Shown: positions 27,776-38,193, numbered from the stretch's first letter. The stretch is DNA of 64,000 bases from Sulfitobacter sp. LCG007 (GCF_040801785.1 NZ_CP161805.1:2294001-2358000), one strand, 5' to 3'. Notes: a model not told the origin generated them from the letters alone. Translations and numbers: made by a program.

Positions 27776-28312
27776 ATGCCCGACCGTCCCCATGCCATCG
27801 ACGAGCTGATCTCGGCCAAGGCAATCGCCGCGCGCATCGAGGCGCTTTGCCGGGAAATCAGCCGCGAGTTCGCCGATACCGAAAAGCTCGTCGTGGTGGG
27901 GTTGCTGCGCGGCAGTTTCGTCTTCATCGCCGATCTCGTGCGCGAACTTGAGCTGCCCATCGAGGTCGATTTCCTGGAGGCCTCCAGCTACGGCGACGCG
28001 CTGGAAAGCAGCCGCGAGGTGCGCATCCTCAAAGACCTGCGCGGCGCCATCGAGGGCCGCGACGTGCTGGTGGTCGAAGACATCGTCGACACCGGCCACA
28101 CGCTCAACCACGTGGTTCACCTGCTGCAAAGCCGCCATCCGAAGCGGCTGAAATCCATCGCGCTTCTCGACAAGCCCAGCCGGCGCGAGGTCGACTTCCG
28201 TGCCGACTGGACCGGTTTCGAGATCCCGGACGAATTCGTGGTCGGCTATGGCATCGACTTCGCCCAGCGCAACCGGAACCTGCCGTTCATCGGCAAGGTG
28301 CGTTTCACCTGA
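27776..28312 (+). CDS. hpt: Hypoxanthine phosphoribosyltransferase
   Basis: A 178-residue type I phosphoribosyltransferase for purine salvage. The PRPP motif is [17 protein letters not shown], preceded by [17 protein letters not shown] and [11 protein letters not shown], and followed by [10 protein letters not shown] and [24 protein letters not shown], the standard order of Hpt. It converts hypoxanthine (and perhaps guanine) plus PRPP to IMP or GMP. Divergent from the COQ10-like gene by 68 bases; a GGGGCGCCCC palindrome follows the stop. Confidence 0.95.
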   Translation: MPDRPHAIDELISAKAIAARIEALCREISREFADTEKLVVVGLLRGSFVFIADLVRELELPIEVDFLEASSYGDALESSREVRILKDLRGAIEGRDVLVVEDIVDTGHTLNHVVHLLQSRHPKRLKSIALLDKPSRREVDFRADWTGFEIPDEFVVGYGIDFAQRNRNLPFIGKVRFT

Positions 28313-28407
28313 GGGGGCGCCCCGTCACACGCAGAATTTATCCCCCAAGCCTCTCCTGCTGGTCTACCGTCAAGGCAACCGCCTCAATTAGCAGTCAGGA
28401 GCATGCC

Positions 28408-28878
28408 ATGATGAGACTTCCCCTCCTCGCAGCCGTCCTCGCAACGGCGCTTGGCCCCGCGCCCTTCGCCACCGCCCAGGATAACGTCCCCGCATCGGTC
28501 AAGGCGCGCCATCATGTCATGCAGGTCAACGGTTACGCGATGGGAATCCTCGGGGCGATGGCCAAAGGCGAGGCCGACTACGACGCGGCAATGGCGGCTT
28601 CTGCGGCAAAGAACATCCATGCGATGGCGATGACCGACCCGGTCTCGCTCTGGACGCCCGGCACCGAACAGGGTGCCTCCCCCGACAGCCGCGCGAAGCC
28701 GGAAATCTGGAGCGACATGGAAGGCTTCAAGGCCGCCTTCGCCGACTTCGAGCAGGCTTCCGCCAAGCTCGCGGAGGCTGCCGGGACCGATCTCGAAGCG
28801 ATGAAGGCCGCGATGGGCCCGGTCGGCAAGGGATGCGGCGACTGCCACGAGAAATTCCGCGGTCCGAAGAACGAGTAG
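28408..28878 (+). CDS. Cytochrome c' / c-556 family protein
   Basis: A 156-residue periplasmic cytochrome with signal peptide (MMRLPLLAAVLATALGPAPFATAQ). The single heme site CGDCH lies near the C-terminus (residues 143-147), as in the four-helix-bundle cytochrome c'/c-556 family, and a Met in the first helix (HVMQVNGYAMG) is positioned as a possible axial ligand, suggesting a six-coordinate c-556 type. Likely electron carrier or NO binder. The diheme cytochrome gene follows nine bases later, so they probably function together. Confidence 0.9.
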   Translation: MMRLPLLAAVLATALGPAPFATAQDNVPASVKARHHVMQVNGYAMGILGAMAKGEADYDAAMAASAAKNIHAMAMTDPVSLWTPGTEQGASPDSRAKPEIWSDMEGFKAAFADFEQASAKLAEAAGTDLEAMKAAMGPVGKGCGDCHEKFRGPKNE

Positions 28879-28887
28879 GGCTTGGCG

Positions 28888-29790
28888 ATGCTGCGCACAG
28901 TCGCCGCGCTGGCGCTTGTCTGCGCCGGCGTGATCGCGATGACGTTCTGGGTGTTGACCCGCCCGGCGGTCCTGCCGGACGGGTACGCATCGTCGCATGC
29001 ACCCGACGCGGCGAATGGTGCGCTCGTTTTCGCCGCAGGGGGCTGCGCTTCATGTCATGCGGACACCGAGGCAGGCGAATCGGCCGCGCCCGTGCTCTCG
29101 GGCGGGCTCGCGCTGCCCAGCGATTTCGGGACGTTCCGCGCCCCCAACATCTCTCCCGACCCGCAGCACGGCATCGGGAACTGGACCTTCGAGGAATTCG
29201 CCCGGGCCGTTACCCTCGGCGTCGCGCCCGGAGGGAAGCATCTCTACCCGGCCTTCCCCTATACCGCCTATACCCATGCGACCCCCGAGGACATCGCCGA
29301 TCTCTGGGCCTACATGCAGACCCTGCCGCCCTCGTCCGAACCGAGCCTGCCGCAGGAGGTCGGATTTCCCTTCTCTCTCCGCCGCGGGATCGGGCTGTGG
29401 AAGCGTGTCAACCTGCGCGAGGACTACGCCCTCGGCGGCGATCTCGATGAAACGCAGGAGCGCGGGCGCTATCTTTCGGAAGCGCTGGTGCATTGCGGGG
29501 AATGCCACACGCCCCGCGACGCGCTTGGCGGGCTCGACCGGAGCCGCTGGCTTTCAGGCGCACCCAATCCGACCGGCAAGGGGCGCATCCCCAACATCAC
29601 GCCGGGCGGTCTGGACTGGTCCCGACAGGATCTCGTCTATTACCTGACCAGCGGCATGACGCCCGAATACGACAGCGCCGGCGGCCAGATGGCCGAGGTC
29701 GTCCGCAACCTCGCGCAGCTTCCCGAAAGCGACCGTGTCGCAATCGCCGCCTATCTCGAAAAGGTCCCGCCCGTCAGCCAGCCGGAATGA
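28888..29790 (+). CDS. Diheme c-type cytochrome
   Basis: About 300 residues from ATG 28888 (TTG 28882 is an alternative). An N-terminal signal anchor (residues 3-24) targets it to the periplasmic side. There are two heme sites, CASCH at 53-57 and CGECH at 203-207, each in a cytochrome-c domain (NGALVFAAGGCASCHAD and RGRYLSEALVHCGECHTPRD), with downstream Met/Pro-rich segments. This layout resembles cytochrome subunits of alcohol/aldehyde dehydrogenases and related periplasmic electron-transfer chains. No dehydrogenase is encoded nearby. Its TGA abuts the lipA stop on the other strand (TGATCA at 29788-29793). Confidence 0.9.
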   Translation: MLRTVAALALVCAGVIAMTFWVLTRPAVLPDGYASSHAPDAANGALVFAAGGCASCHADTEAGESAAPVLSGGLALPSDFGTFRAPNISPDPQHGIGNWTFEEFARAVTLGVAPGGKHLYPAFPYTAYTHATPEDIADLWAYMQTLPPSSEPSLPQEVGFPFSLRRGIGLWKRVNLREDYALGGDLDETQERGRYLSEALVHCGECHTPRDALGGLDRSRWLSGAPNPTGKGRIPNITPGGLDWSRQDLVYYLTSGMTPEYDSAGGQMAEVVRNLAQLPESDRVAIAAYLEKVPPVSQPE

Positions 29791-30744
29791 TCAGGCGATG
29801 CCGAGCTTGCGGTTGCGTGCGTCGCGCAGACGCGCGAAGTCGTCGCCCGCGTGGTAGGACGACCGGGTAAGCGGGGTGGCCGACACCATCAGGAAGCCCT
29901 TGCCATATGCCGCGCGCTCGTAGCTCGCGAATTCGTCGGGATGCACGAAACGGTCGACCCGGTGATGTTTGGGCGTCGGCTGCAGGTACTGCCCGATGGT
30001 CAGGAAATCGACATCCGCGGCGCGCATGTCCTCCATGACTTGGATCACCGCCTGCCGGTCTTCGCCGAGACCCACCATGATGCCCGACTTGGTGAACATC
30101 GAAGGGTCGAGTTCCTTGACCCGCTGAAGCAGGCGGAGCGAGTGGAAGTAGCGCGCGCCCGGCCGGACCTCGGGATAAAGCCCCGGCACGGTTTCGAGGT
30201 TGTGGTTGAAGACATCCGGCCGCGCCGCGACGACCTTTTCCAGAACCGAAGGATCGCACCGGATGAAGTCCGGCGTGAGGATCTCGATGGTGGTGTGCGG
30301 AGACCGGTGGCGGATGGCGCGGATGGTCTGGGCGAAATGATCCGCCCCGCCATCCTCGATGTCGTCGCGGTCGACCGACGTGATGACCACGTGGTTCAGC
30401 CCCAGCTTCTGCACCGCGTCCGCGACCCGTCCGGGTTCGAAAACGTCCAGCGCCTCTGGCGGCTTGCCCGTCGCGATGTTGCAGAACGAGCAGGCCCGGG
30501 TGCAGACCTCGCCCATGATCATCATCGTGGCGTGACCCTGGCTCCAGCATTCGCCCACGTTCGGGCAGCCGGCCTCTTCGCAGACCGTCACCAGCCGGTT
30601 CTCACGCATGATACGCGCGGTCGCGGCATAGCCCGCGCCGCCCGGCGCCTTGACCCGGATCCAGTCCGGCTTCTTCGGCTGAGCGTTGTCCGGGCGGCGC
30701 GCCTTTTCGGGGTGACGCTGTGCGGGGATTTTCAGATCGCGCAT
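29791..30744 (-). CDS. lipA: Lipoyl synthase
   Basis: A 317-residue radical SAM enzyme that inserts two sulfur atoms into octanoyl groups on lipoyl domains. Both Fe-S clusters are visible: the auxiliary [13 protein letters not shown] (CX4CX5C) and the radical [16 protein letters not shown] (CX3CX2C). [30 protein letters not shown] and the C-terminal [10 protein letters not shown] are family-typical, the latter with the conserved RSSYH serine. ATG 30744 is used; an ATG 13 codons earlier adds a non-conserved tail. Confidence 0.97.
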   Translation of the reverse strand: MRDLKIPAQRHPEKARRPDNAQPKKPDWIRVKAPGGAGYAATARIMRENRLVTVCEEAGCPNVGECWSQGHATMMIMGEVCTRACSFCNIATGKPPEALDVFEPGRVADAVQKLGLNHVVITSVDRDDIEDGGADHFAQTIRAIRHRSPHTTIEILTPDFIRCDPSVLEKVVAARPDVFNHNLETVPGLYPEVRPGARYFHSLRLLQRVKELDPSMFTKSGIMVGLGEDRQAVIQVMEDMRAADVDFLTIGQYLQPTPKHHRVDRFVHPDEFASYERAAYGKGFLMVSATPLTRSSYHAGDDFARLRDARNRKLGIA

Positions 30745-30883
30745 GTGGGGACCTTCAGGGAATGCCTGCGCCCTGTCTATCACATGCGCGCCGGGATTGA
30801 AGGCCCCACACGCGCAGGGCAGCCCTGCATGCAGGTTCCAGAAGCCGCGGCATCCCCGTTCACCGACCGACGCGAGCCGAGCG

Positions 30884-32083
30884 TCAGCCGATCAGCGGAC
30901 CACCCGGACCCACGGTATTGTCGTAATGCCGCTTGAGCCGGATCAACGCGATGCGCAGCACGATCTTGCCGGAGCGGGCCGACCAGCCCATTCGCTTCTC
31001 CGCGCTTTCGAGCCCTTCGAGATAGCAGCAGCAGCGCAGCACCACATCTGCAAGACCCGGGCCGAGATCGTGAAGTGCCGCCGCCACGCGCGCGCGCGCC
31101 GCTTCCGGTCCACGTCCCCCTGCAGCGTCGGTGGGATAGTCCGTTCGCCCTCCCGATGTCAGGAACCGGTCCCAGTTCTGCGTCACCCGAGGGCCCATTT
31201 GCGCCAGTTCGAAATCCTCGCGAAGCCGTTCACCCGCCCGAACGACCTCGTCCTCCAGGAATGGCTCGCCGTTCCTGTCGCGCCGCCGTGCCAGCGCTGT
31301 CAGGGGGCTTTCGGCAAGATTGTATCGCGAGCGGCGCGTCCGGCCCTGGCCGTCATCGTCATCCTGCGCCGCCTCGCCCCAGATCTTCTGACCCGAGAAG
31401 CGCGCCTGCGCGTCCGCGAAGCCGGGGATTTCCTGCGCCCCGCTCGCCGCGAGGATGTGCTCGAGAGCCGCGCGGCCGGCCGGAGTGATACTGTAGCGCG
31501 TGATCCGACCCGTGGTCTGCGGCGTGATCCACTCCTTTAGCGCCATCGCCTCGGCCGTCTGCCGGTCCACGACCCCGGTACGGGTCGTCCCGCCCGGACC
31601 GTCCCGGACCACGACGGCCTTCTCCATGTCCGCGGCGACGGCAAGCACCGCCCCGGTCTCGCAAAGACGGCGCAGCGCCCGCCCGGCATCCGCCATCAGG
31701 GTTGCTTCCGACATGTGGTCGGCATGTGCGGTCGTATGTGTCGGGTGGGGTTCGTAGCTCATGTCGGATGCATCCTCTTTGCTTTGCCTGTCCATTGCCG
31801 CACGCGCGATCCGCGCACCAAGCGCGCGCAGCGCCGCATCCACCAGCGGATCGTCCCGGCGGGTCTCGATCTTTCGGATCTGCCTCAGGATGGTCGAGGC
31901 ATGGCATCCGGCCGTCCTGGCCAATGCGCGGATCGGTCGGCCTGCCTCGGTATGCTCCAGATAGGTCCGCACCGCGCGAGGGACCCAGTCAGGCAAGGCC
32001 TCCACGTCGACAGTACCGACCGGCAACCGTTCCGTCCTGTCAGGCGCCATCGCCCAATATTCCCGGTGTTCTACAACAGTCAT
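30884..32083 (-). CDS. Putative DNA-binding regulator with DUF6456-like C-terminus
   Basis: A 399-residue cytoplasmic protein. Residues about 48-72 ([25 protein letters not shown]) look like a helix-turn-helix. A central region (about 130-215: [47 protein letters not shown]) resembles a winged helix. The C-terminal third ([41 protein letters not shown] on to the end) fits my recollection of DUF6456, a domain found in Rhodobacterales. Probably a transcription factor or replication-linked DNA-binding protein. It is divergent from a DUF6477-like gene across a 202-bp AT-richer gap. ATG 32050 is a possible alternative start. Confidence 0.65.
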   Translation of the reverse strand: MTVVEHREYWAMAPDRTERLPVGTVDVEALPDWVPRAVRTYLEHTEAGRPIRALARTAGCHASTILRQIRKIETRRDDPLVDAALRALGARIARAAMDRQSKEDASDMSYEPHPTHTTAHADHMSEATLMADAGRALRRLCETGAVLAVAADMEKAVVVRDGPGGTTRTGVVDRQTAEAMALKEWITPQTTGRITRYSITPAGRAALEHILAASGAQEIPGFADAQARFSGQKIWGEAAQDDDDGQGRTRRSRYNLAESPLTALARRRDRNGEPFLEDEVVRAGERLREDFELAQMGPRVTQNWDRFLTSGGRTDYPTDAAGGRGPEAARARVAAALHDLGPGLADVVLRCCCYLEGLESAEKRMGWSARSGKIVLRIALIRLKRHYDNTVGPGGPLIG

Positions 32084-32285
32084 ACCCGCAGCTGTTTACT
32101 CAACCTAGAAGTGCGCCCATTACGGGTCGATTAAGATTTTCGGCAAATGCAATCATTGGTTTTAAAGAATAAATAGGGTTTAAACCTGCGCGCTCGTATC
32201 GAAGCCTGAACGCAACACCGCTCGATTTGGGGCATAGTCTGTCGGCGCCGCGAAAAGACAGCGGCCCGGACCGGAAGGAGCAGAC

Positions 32286-32576
32286 ATGCAAGACCTCATC
32301 GCCATGCTGCACGCGTTGCGGCGGCCCAGCCTGCTGATGCGCGCGGCGCGGATCGGAGCCGACGACTACCGGCGCGAGATCCATCTTCCCCGGCTATTGG
32401 GGTATGGCCAGCTTCCCAGGCATGGCTCGGCGGTGATCAAGCTCATGGAGATCGAAGCCGAACTCAACGAGCAGCGTCTCTCCGGAGACACTGGCTACAG
32501 TCTTGTCAGGCATGTGGACGTGCTGATCGCGATGGTGGCCGAGGCCCGCATCCTGCGCGCCGCGCAGGCGGCCTGA
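32286..32576 (+). CDS. DUF6477-like small protein
   Basis: A 96-residue soluble protein, MQDLIAMLHALRRPSLLMRAARIGADDYRR and later GYSLVRHVDVLIAMVAEARIL, matching my recollection of DUF6477, a small family in Rhodobacteraceae. A good ribosome-binding site (GGAAGGAG) sits six bases upstream. It is largely alpha-helical by composition. Function unknown. It is divergent from the DUF6456-like regulator, a pairing that may share a promoter region. Confidence 0.7.
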   Translation: MQDLIAMLHALRRPSLLMRAARIGADDYRREIHLPRLLGYGQLPRHGSAVIKLMEIEAELNEQRLSGDTGYSLVRHVDVLIAMVAEARILRAAQAA

Positions 32577-32603
32577 CGCTGGCCGCGCCAGGCCCGCGCA
32601 ACC

Positions 32604-34142
32604 TCAGGCGAAAGCGTCGGGCATCGAGGCCTTGCGTTGCGCCACGAAGGTATCAAGCGCCTCGGCCACGGCCGGGTCGAGCGGCGGCTGCCTGTAATCC
32701 GCCAGAAGCTTCCTGACGCGATTGGCCGCAAGAAGCTGCGTATCCCGCGCGCCCTCGTCCTCCCAGGTCTCGTAGGGCTTGTAGTCCAGCAGGTCGGTCT
32801 TCCAGAAGGCGGTCTTGAAGTTCGCCTGGGTGTGGGCACAGCCCAGATAGTGCCCGCCCGGCCCCACTTCGCGGATCGCATCGAGCGCCTGGGCATTCGG
32901 GTCGATCTCGACGCCGCGTGCCAGCTGGTGCAGGGCGCCGAGCTGGTCGGCATCCATCACGAACTTCTCGTAGGATGACACCAGTCCCCCTTCCAGCCAG
33001 CCACAGGCGTGCAGCATGAAGTTCACCCCCGACAGAAGACCCATGTTCAGGCTGTTGGCGCTCTCGTATCCGGCCTGGGCATCCGGCAGCTTCGAGCCGC
33101 AGAAACCTCCGGCGGACCGGAACGGCAGGCCCATGCGGCGGGCCAGCTGACCCGCCCCGTAGGTGATGTGCGACGCTTCCGGCGTCCCGAAGGTGGGCGC
33201 GCCCGAGTTCATGTCGATGGAAGTCACGAAGGCGCCGAAGATGACCGGCGCGCCCTTGCGCACAAGCTGGGAATAGGCGATCCCCGCCAGCACTTCCGCC
33301 AGCACCTGGGTCAGCGTCCCGGCCACCGACACCGGCGCCATCGCCCCCCCGACGATGAACGGCGAAACGATGCAGGCCTGGTTGTTCCTCGCGTAGACCT
33401 CCAGCGCGCCCATCATCACGTCGTCGAAGGTCATCGGCGAGTTGATGTTTATGAGCGAGGTCATCACGACATTCTGCTGCACGAAGTCCTCGCCGAAGAG
33501 CACGCCGCACATGTCGACCGAATCCTGCGCCCGCGACGGTTCGGTGACGGATCCCATGAAAGGCTTGTCGCTCAGCGTCATGTGCGCGTGCAGCATGTCC
33601 AGGTGGCGCTTGTTGACGGGCACGTCCGTGGGCTCGCAGACGGTGCCGCCAGAGTGATGCAGCCATTTCGACATGTAGCCGAGGCGCACGAAATTGCGGA
33701 AATCCTCCATCGTCGCGTAGCGCCGCCCCCCCTCGGAATCGCGCACGAACGGCGGGCCGTATACCGGGGCCAGAACCAGATTGCGCCCGCCGACCACGAC
33801 CGAGCGTTCGGGGTTGCGCGCATGTTGCGTATAGCTCGAGGGCGCCGTCTCGCAGAGCTTGCGCGCCAACCCGCGCGGAATGCGCACGCGTTCGCCCTGC
33901 ACATCCGCGCCCGCATCGCGCCAGCGTCCGAGCGCATCCGGATTCTGGATGAAATTGACGCCGATCTCCTCCAGGATCAGCTCCGCATTCGCCTCGATCA
34001 GCTCGAGCGCCTCCTCGTTCAGCACTTCGAAGTTCGGAATCTTGCGCTCGATGAAGCGGGCCGTCTCGAAGGAAACCGCGCTGCGCTCCGCCCTGCGGGC
34101 AGCGCCGCCGCCGCCCCGTGCCCTTCTTGCAGTCTCGACCAT
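32604..34142 (-). CDS. Trimethylamine methyltransferase (MttB) family protein
   Basis: About 512 residues from ATG 34142 (GGGGAA upstream); GTG 34169, also with a good GGAG, would add nine. The TIM-barrel family is recognised from YKPYETWEDEGARDTQLLAANRVRKLLADY at the C-terminus, VGPGGHYLGCAHTQANF, and the central GGAMAPVSVAGTLTQVLAEVLAGI. The frame is read through without an in-frame amber codon at the usual pyrrolysine position, so it belongs to the non-pyrrolysine MtgB-like branch, whose best-known member demethylates glycine betaine. No corrinoid protein or corrinoid reactivator is encoded beside it. Substrate unknown. Confidence 0.9.
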   Translation of the reverse strand: MVETARRARGGGGAARRAERSAVSFETARFIERKIPNFEVLNEEALELIEANAELILEEIGVNFIQNPDALGRWRDAGADVQGERVRIPRGLARKLCETAPSSYTQHARNPERSVVVGGRNLVLAPVYGPPFVRDSEGGRRYATMEDFRNFVRLGYMSKWLHHSGGTVCEPTDVPVNKRHLDMLHAHMTLSDKPFMGSVTEPSRAQDSVDMCGVLFGEDFVQQNVVMTSLININSPMTFDDVMMGALEVYARNNQACIVSPFIVGGAMAPVSVAGTLTQVLAEVLAGIAYSQLVRKGAPVIFGAFVTSIDMNSGAPTFGTPEASHITYGAGQLARRMGLPFRSAGGFCGSKLPDAQAGYESANSLNMGLLSGVNFMLHACGWLEGGLVSSYEKFVMDADQLGALHQLARGVEIDPNAQALDAIREVGPGGHYLGCAHTQANFKTAFWKTDLLDYKPYETWEDEGARDTQLLAANRVRKLLADYRQPPLDPAVAEALDTFVAQRKASMPDAFA

Positions 34143-34350
34143 TGCGTTCCCCGATGAAAAACCTGCCACTGCCTACTCCATCCGGCAGGAGGCGCTCGCA
34201 CCTATTGCGGCCATGCAGGTCAAAAAGCGACATGCCGCTACGTCCGCACAGATCCGCCCGCTGCTTCCTTTGCTGACAAATATCCCGGGGTCTGGGGCAG
34301 AGCCCCAGTCCGCGCTTGCCAGTCACCCTGCGCTTGCCTAATCAGCGCAT

Positions 34351-35916
34351 ATGTCCATCTCCGAACAACACGACCGCCTCCTCATCATCGATTTCGGCAG
34401 CCAGGTGACGCAGCTGATCGCGCGACGCCTGCGCGAGCTCAACGTCTTCTGCGAGATCCACCCCTTCAACGCCGTCACCGACAGCTTCCTTGCCGACTTC
34501 GCGCCGAAGGCCGTGGTCTTCTCCGGCGGGCCGTCGTCTGTCTTTGCCGAGGGAGCGCCGATGCCCCCGCAGTCGGTGTTCGATCTCGGAGTCCCGATCC
34601 TGGGGATCTGCTACGGCCAGCAGGTGATGATGCATTGCCTCGGCGGCCATGTCGAACGCGGCAAGGGAACAGCCGAGTTCGGCCGGGCCTTCGTGACCCC
34701 CGTGGCCAGCCGGCTCGACCTTCTGGACGGCTGGTTCGAAACCGCCCGCGAGCAGGTCTGGATGAGCCACGGCGACCATGTCTCGCGCATTGCCCCGGGC
34801 TTCGAGGTCTACGGCACCTCCCCCAACGCCCCCTTCGCCATCACCGCCGACACCAGGCGCCACTTCTACGCCGTGCAGTTCCACCCCGAGGTGCACCACA
34901 CCCCGAACGGCGCGCGGCTCTACGAGAATTTCGTGCGCATCGCGGGGTTCAAGGGCGACTGGACCATGGGCGCCTACCGGGAGGAGGCGATCGCGCGCAT
35001 CCGCGATCAGGTGGGCACCGACAAGGTGATCTGCGCGCTTTCGGGCGGCGTCGACAGTTCGGTCGCCGCGATCCTCATCCACGAGGCGATCGGCGACCAG
35101 CTGACCTGCGTCTTCGTCGACCACGGGCTTCTGCGCAAGAACGAGGCCGAAGAAGTCGTCACGATGTTCCGCGAGCACTACAACCTGCCGCTCATCCATG
35201 CGCAGGAGGCGGACCTCTTTCTGGGCGAACTCGAGGGCGTCTCGGACCCTGAAACCAAGCGCAAGATCATCGGGCGGCTCTTCATCGACGTCTTCCAGAA
35301 ACATGCCGACCGGATCGAGGGCGTGAAATTCCTCGCCCAGGGCACGCTCTATCCCGACGTCATCGAAAGCGTCTCATTCTCCGGCGGACCGTCCGTCACG
35401 ATCAAGTCGCACCACAACGTCGGCGGATTGCCCGAGAAGATGGGTCTCAAGCTCGTCGAGCCGCTGCGCGAGCTGTTCAAGGACGAGGTCCGCGCGCTCG
35501 GGCGCGAACTCGGGTTGCCCCCCAGTTTCATCGGCCGCCACCCCTTCCCCGGCCCGGGCCTCGCCATCCGCTGCCCCGGCGAGATCACCCGCGAGAAGCT
35601 CGACATCCTGCGCGAGGCCGATGCCGTCTATATCGACCAGATCCGCCGGCACGGGCTTTACGACGACATCTGGCAGGCTTTCGCCGCCATCCTGCCGGTC
35701 CGCACCGTCGGCGTGATGGGCGATTACCGGACCTATGACTTCGCCTGCGCGCTGCGTGCCGTGACATCCGTCGATGGCATGACGGCGGACTACTATCCCT
35801 TTACTCACGATTTCCTTGGTGAAACCGCCACGCGAATCATCAACGAAGTGCCCGGCATCAACCGGGTGACCTACGACATCACGTCAAAACCGCCGGGAAC
35901 CATCGAGTGGGAGTGA
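34351..35916 (+). CDS. guaA: GMP synthase (glutamine-hydrolysing)
   Basis: A 521-residue enzyme converting XMP to GMP. The N-terminal glutamine amidotransferase domain has Cys87 in [10 protein letters not shown] and the HPEVHHT histidine. The ATP-pyrophosphatase P-loop SGGVDSS is at residue 231, and the C-terminal dimerisation domain ends [20 protein letters not shown], the strictly conserved GuaA terminus. Complete and single-chain. No purine riboswitch is seen in the roughly 200-bp upstream gap, which otherwise holds only the leader of the divergent MttB-family gene. Confidence 0.98.
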   Translation: MSISEQHDRLLIIDFGSQVTQLIARRLRELNVFCEIHPFNAVTDSFLADFAPKAVVFSGGPSSVFAEGAPMPPQSVFDLGVPILGICYGQQVMMHCLGGHVERGKGTAEFGRAFVTPVASRLDLLDGWFETAREQVWMSHGDHVSRIAPGFEVYGTSPNAPFAITADTRRHFYAVQFHPEVHHTPNGARLYENFVRIAGFKGDWTMGAYREEAIARIRDQVGTDKVICALSGGVDSSVAAILIHEAIGDQLTCVFVDHGLLRKNEAEEVVTMFREHYNLPLIHAQEADLFLGELEGVSDPETKRKIIGRLFIDVFQKHADRIEGVKFLAQGTLYPDVIESVSFSGGPSVTIKSHHNVGGLPEKMGLKLVEPLRELFKDEVRALGRELGLPPSFIGRHPFPGPGLAIRCPGEITREKLDILREADAVYIDQIRRHGLYDDIWQAFAAILPVRTVGVMGDYRTYDFACALRAVTSVDGMTADYYPFTHDFLGETATRIINEVPGINRVTYDITSKPPGTIEWE

Positions 35917-36010
35917 CGCGCCGGCCCTCACCTCTTCCGCCACGGGACGGGCGCGGTCGGCTTCGGGCATTTCCGCAAGGCATCGAAGGCGAAGCAATGG
36001 CAATCGCAAC

Positions 36011-36946
36011 GTGACGATCGACAAGCCTTTCGCCGACGATGTCGCCATCGCGACATCTGCCGCTGCGGCGGACGCGACAAGCCCGGCGCAGGTCCTGCGC
36101 GCCGGGCTCTGGATGATGGGATCGGTGGCCTCGTTCATCTCGATGGCCGTTGCGGGCCGGGAGGTCGCGACCGAACTCGACACATTCGAGATCATGGCCT
36201 ACCGCAGCCTGATCGGCGTCTGCATCGTGCTCGCCGTGGCTGCCTTCGCCGGCACCCTGGGGCAGGTGAACAGCCGTTCCTTCGGCGCACAGATCGTCCG
36301 CAACCTCGCGCATTTCACCGGGCAGAACCTGTGGTTCTACGCCGTGACCGTGATTCCCCTCGCGCAGGTATTCGCCATGGAGTTCACCTCGCCCATCTGG
36401 GTGATCGTGCTTTCCCCGCTCATTCTCGGCGAACGGCTCACCGGCACCCGCGCGCTTGCCGCCCTGATGGGCTTCGCGGGCATCCTGATCGTGGCCCGCC
36501 CGGGCATGGCAAGCCTGAATACGGGCGTGGCCGCAGCCGCGGCCTGCGCCGTCTTCTTCGCCATGACCGCGATCCTGACCAAGAGGCTGACCCGCACCCA
36601 GTCGATCACCTGCATCATGGTCTATCTCACCGGAACCCAACTCGTTTTCGGACTTCTCTGTGCGGGCTATGATGGGGATTTCGCGCTCCCAAGCACGGCG
36701 GCCCTGCCCTATATCGTCCTGATCGGCATCGCCGGACTCGTTGCCCATTTCTGCCTGACCACCGCGCTTTCCATCGCCCCGGCGACAGTCGTCGTCCCGA
36801 TCGACTTCATTCGCCTGCCGGCCATCGCGGTGGTCGGCATGGTCCTTTACGCCGAACCGCTGGATCCGCTGGTCTTTCTGGGGGCAGCCGTCATTTTCGC
36901 CGGCAACTACCTCAACCTCTGGCGCGAGACCCGCGGGCGCGCCTGA
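36011..36946 (+). CDS. DMT family (EamA) transporter
   Basis: A 311-residue protein with ten predicted transmembrane segments, in two EamA repeats (LRAGLWMMGSVASFISMAVAG, YRSLIGVCIVLAVAAFAGTLG, VIPLAQVFAMEFTSPIWVIVLSPLILGERL; then ACAVFFAMTAILTKRL and VVVPIDFIRLPAIAVVGMVLYAE). It probably exports a small metabolite or amino acid. The start is GTG 36011, since the in-frame ATG upstream at 35998 belongs to a frame that stops at once. Substrate unknown. Confidence 0.85.
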   Translation: MTIDKPFADDVAIATSAAAADATSPAQVLRAGLWMMGSVASFISMAVAGREVATELDTFEIMAYRSLIGVCIVLAVAAFAGTLGQVNSRSFGAQIVRNLAHFTGQNLWFYAVTVIPLAQVFAMEFTSPIWVIVLSPLILGERLTGTRALAALMGFAGILIVARPGMASLNTGVAAAAACAVFFAMTAILTKRLTRTQSITCIMVYLTGTQLVFGLLCAGYDGDFALPSTAALPYIVLIGIAGLVAHFCLTTALSIAPATVVVPIDFIRLPAIAVVGMVLYAEPLDPLVFLGAAVIFAGNYLNLWRETRGRA

Positions 36947-37082
36947 CGCCGCGGCCCGGCATGCCGTTCGCAGTTTTGCCGTGGCGTTATACGTTGACGC
37001 AGAGGCACCATCCCCGCTTGATGATCGCATCTGTCCCCGGCGAAGCCCGGGGCGGTGAAAGTTCATCGGGAGGCAATCAGGA

Positions 37083-38186
37083 ATGAGACTATTCGTTACC
37101 AGTGCCGCGGCAGCCGTCCTCGGCGCATCCGCGGCCCAGTCAGGCGCGATCGACCGCTCGGGACAGTCCGTGCAGGTCCTGTTCGAAACCGGCCGCTATG
37201 TCGAACTCAGCTTCGGCAACGTCAATCCGGCCATTTCTGGATCGGGGTCGGTCCTGCTTGGCGGAGGAAACTCCGGAGACATGGCGCCTTCCTATTTCCA
37301 GTTCGGCGCGGCCTTCAAGAACGACATCAACGACCAGTGGTCCTACGCGGTCATCTACGACCAGCCCTTCGGGGCGGACATCGATTACCCCGGCAGCTCG
37401 GGGTATTTCGCGCAGAACTCGACGGCCGAGCTGAACACCGAGGCGCTGACCGGCATCCTGCGCTACAGGATGCCTTCCAATGTCAGCTTCTTTGGCGGGT
37501 TGCGCCTGCAATCCATGGACGCGGAATCCAACATCCCCTTCGTATCGGGCTATACCGGCGTGGGCGACAAGGACTGGGGCGTGGGCTATCTGGCGGGTGT
37601 CGCCTACGAGCGTCCCGATATCGCGATGCGCATTTCGCTGACCTACAATTCCAGGATCGAGCACGAACTCGAGACGACCGAGAATTCGATCGGTCTCGGC
37701 GGGCCGAACCGTTCGACAACCGACGTCAAAACGCCGCAGTCCCTCAACCTCGAGTTCCAGACCGGCATCGCGCGGGACACGCTGCTGTTCGGTGGCGTCC
37801 GCTGGGCCGACTGGTCCGAGTTCGACATCACCCCGATCGACTATTTCACGCTGACCGGCGGCGGCTCTCTCGTCAGCTATGACGATGACGTCTACACATG
37901 GTCGCTGGGCGTCGGACGCAAGCTGAGCGAAGCCTGGTCGGTCGCAGCGGCAATCGCCTACGAAAAGCAGAACGGCGGCTATGTGACCAATCTCGGGCCG
38001 CATGACGGGATGACCAGCCTCGGGCTTTCGGCGATCTACACGCGCGACAATTTCAAGATCACCACCGGCGTCCGCTACTTCTGGATCGGCGATGCCGAGA
38101 CCCGTGCCGGCCTCGTTGCGCCTGCGGGCACCTTCACCGACAACGATGCCATCGGCTTCGGGATGAAGGTGGGCTATACGTTCTGA
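37083..38186 (+). CDS. Outer-membrane porin, OmpP1/FadL/TodX-like
   Basis: A 367-residue protein with signal peptide (MRLFVTSAAAAVLGASAAQSGA) and alternating amphipathic beta strands ending in the aromatic VGYTF, the outer-membrane assembly signal. Features such as SVQVLFETGRYVELSFGNVNP, YAVIYDQPFGADIDYP and LSLTYNSRIEHELETT fit the FadL/OmpP1 hydrophobic-substrate channels. It would admit fatty acids or other hydrophobic compounds. AGGA precedes the ATG. It sits between two DMT exporters on the same strand, but with gaps large enough for separate promoters. Confidence 0.88.
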   Translation: MRLFVTSAAAAVLGASAAQSGAIDRSGQSVQVLFETGRYVELSFGNVNPAISGSGSVLLGGGNSGDMAPSYFQFGAAFKNDINDQWSYAVIYDQPFGADIDYPGSSGYFAQNSTAELNTEALTGILRYRMPSNVSFFGGLRLQSMDAESNIPFVSGYTGVGDKDWGVGYLAGVAYERPDIAMRISLTYNSRIEHELETTENSIGLGGPNRSTTDVKTPQSLNLEFQTGIARDTLLFGGVRWADWSEFDITPIDYFTLTGGGSLVSYDDDVYTWSLGVGRKLSEAWSVAAAIAYEKQNGGYVTNLGPHDGMTSLGLSAIYTRDNFKITTGVRYFWIGDAETRAGLVAPAGTFTDNDAIGFGMKVGYTF

Positions 38187-38193
38187 CGCAATC

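Noticed and set aside
32604-34169. Pyrrolysine codon in the MttB-family gene
   Set aside because: There is no in-frame TAG; the gene reads straight through to its own stop.
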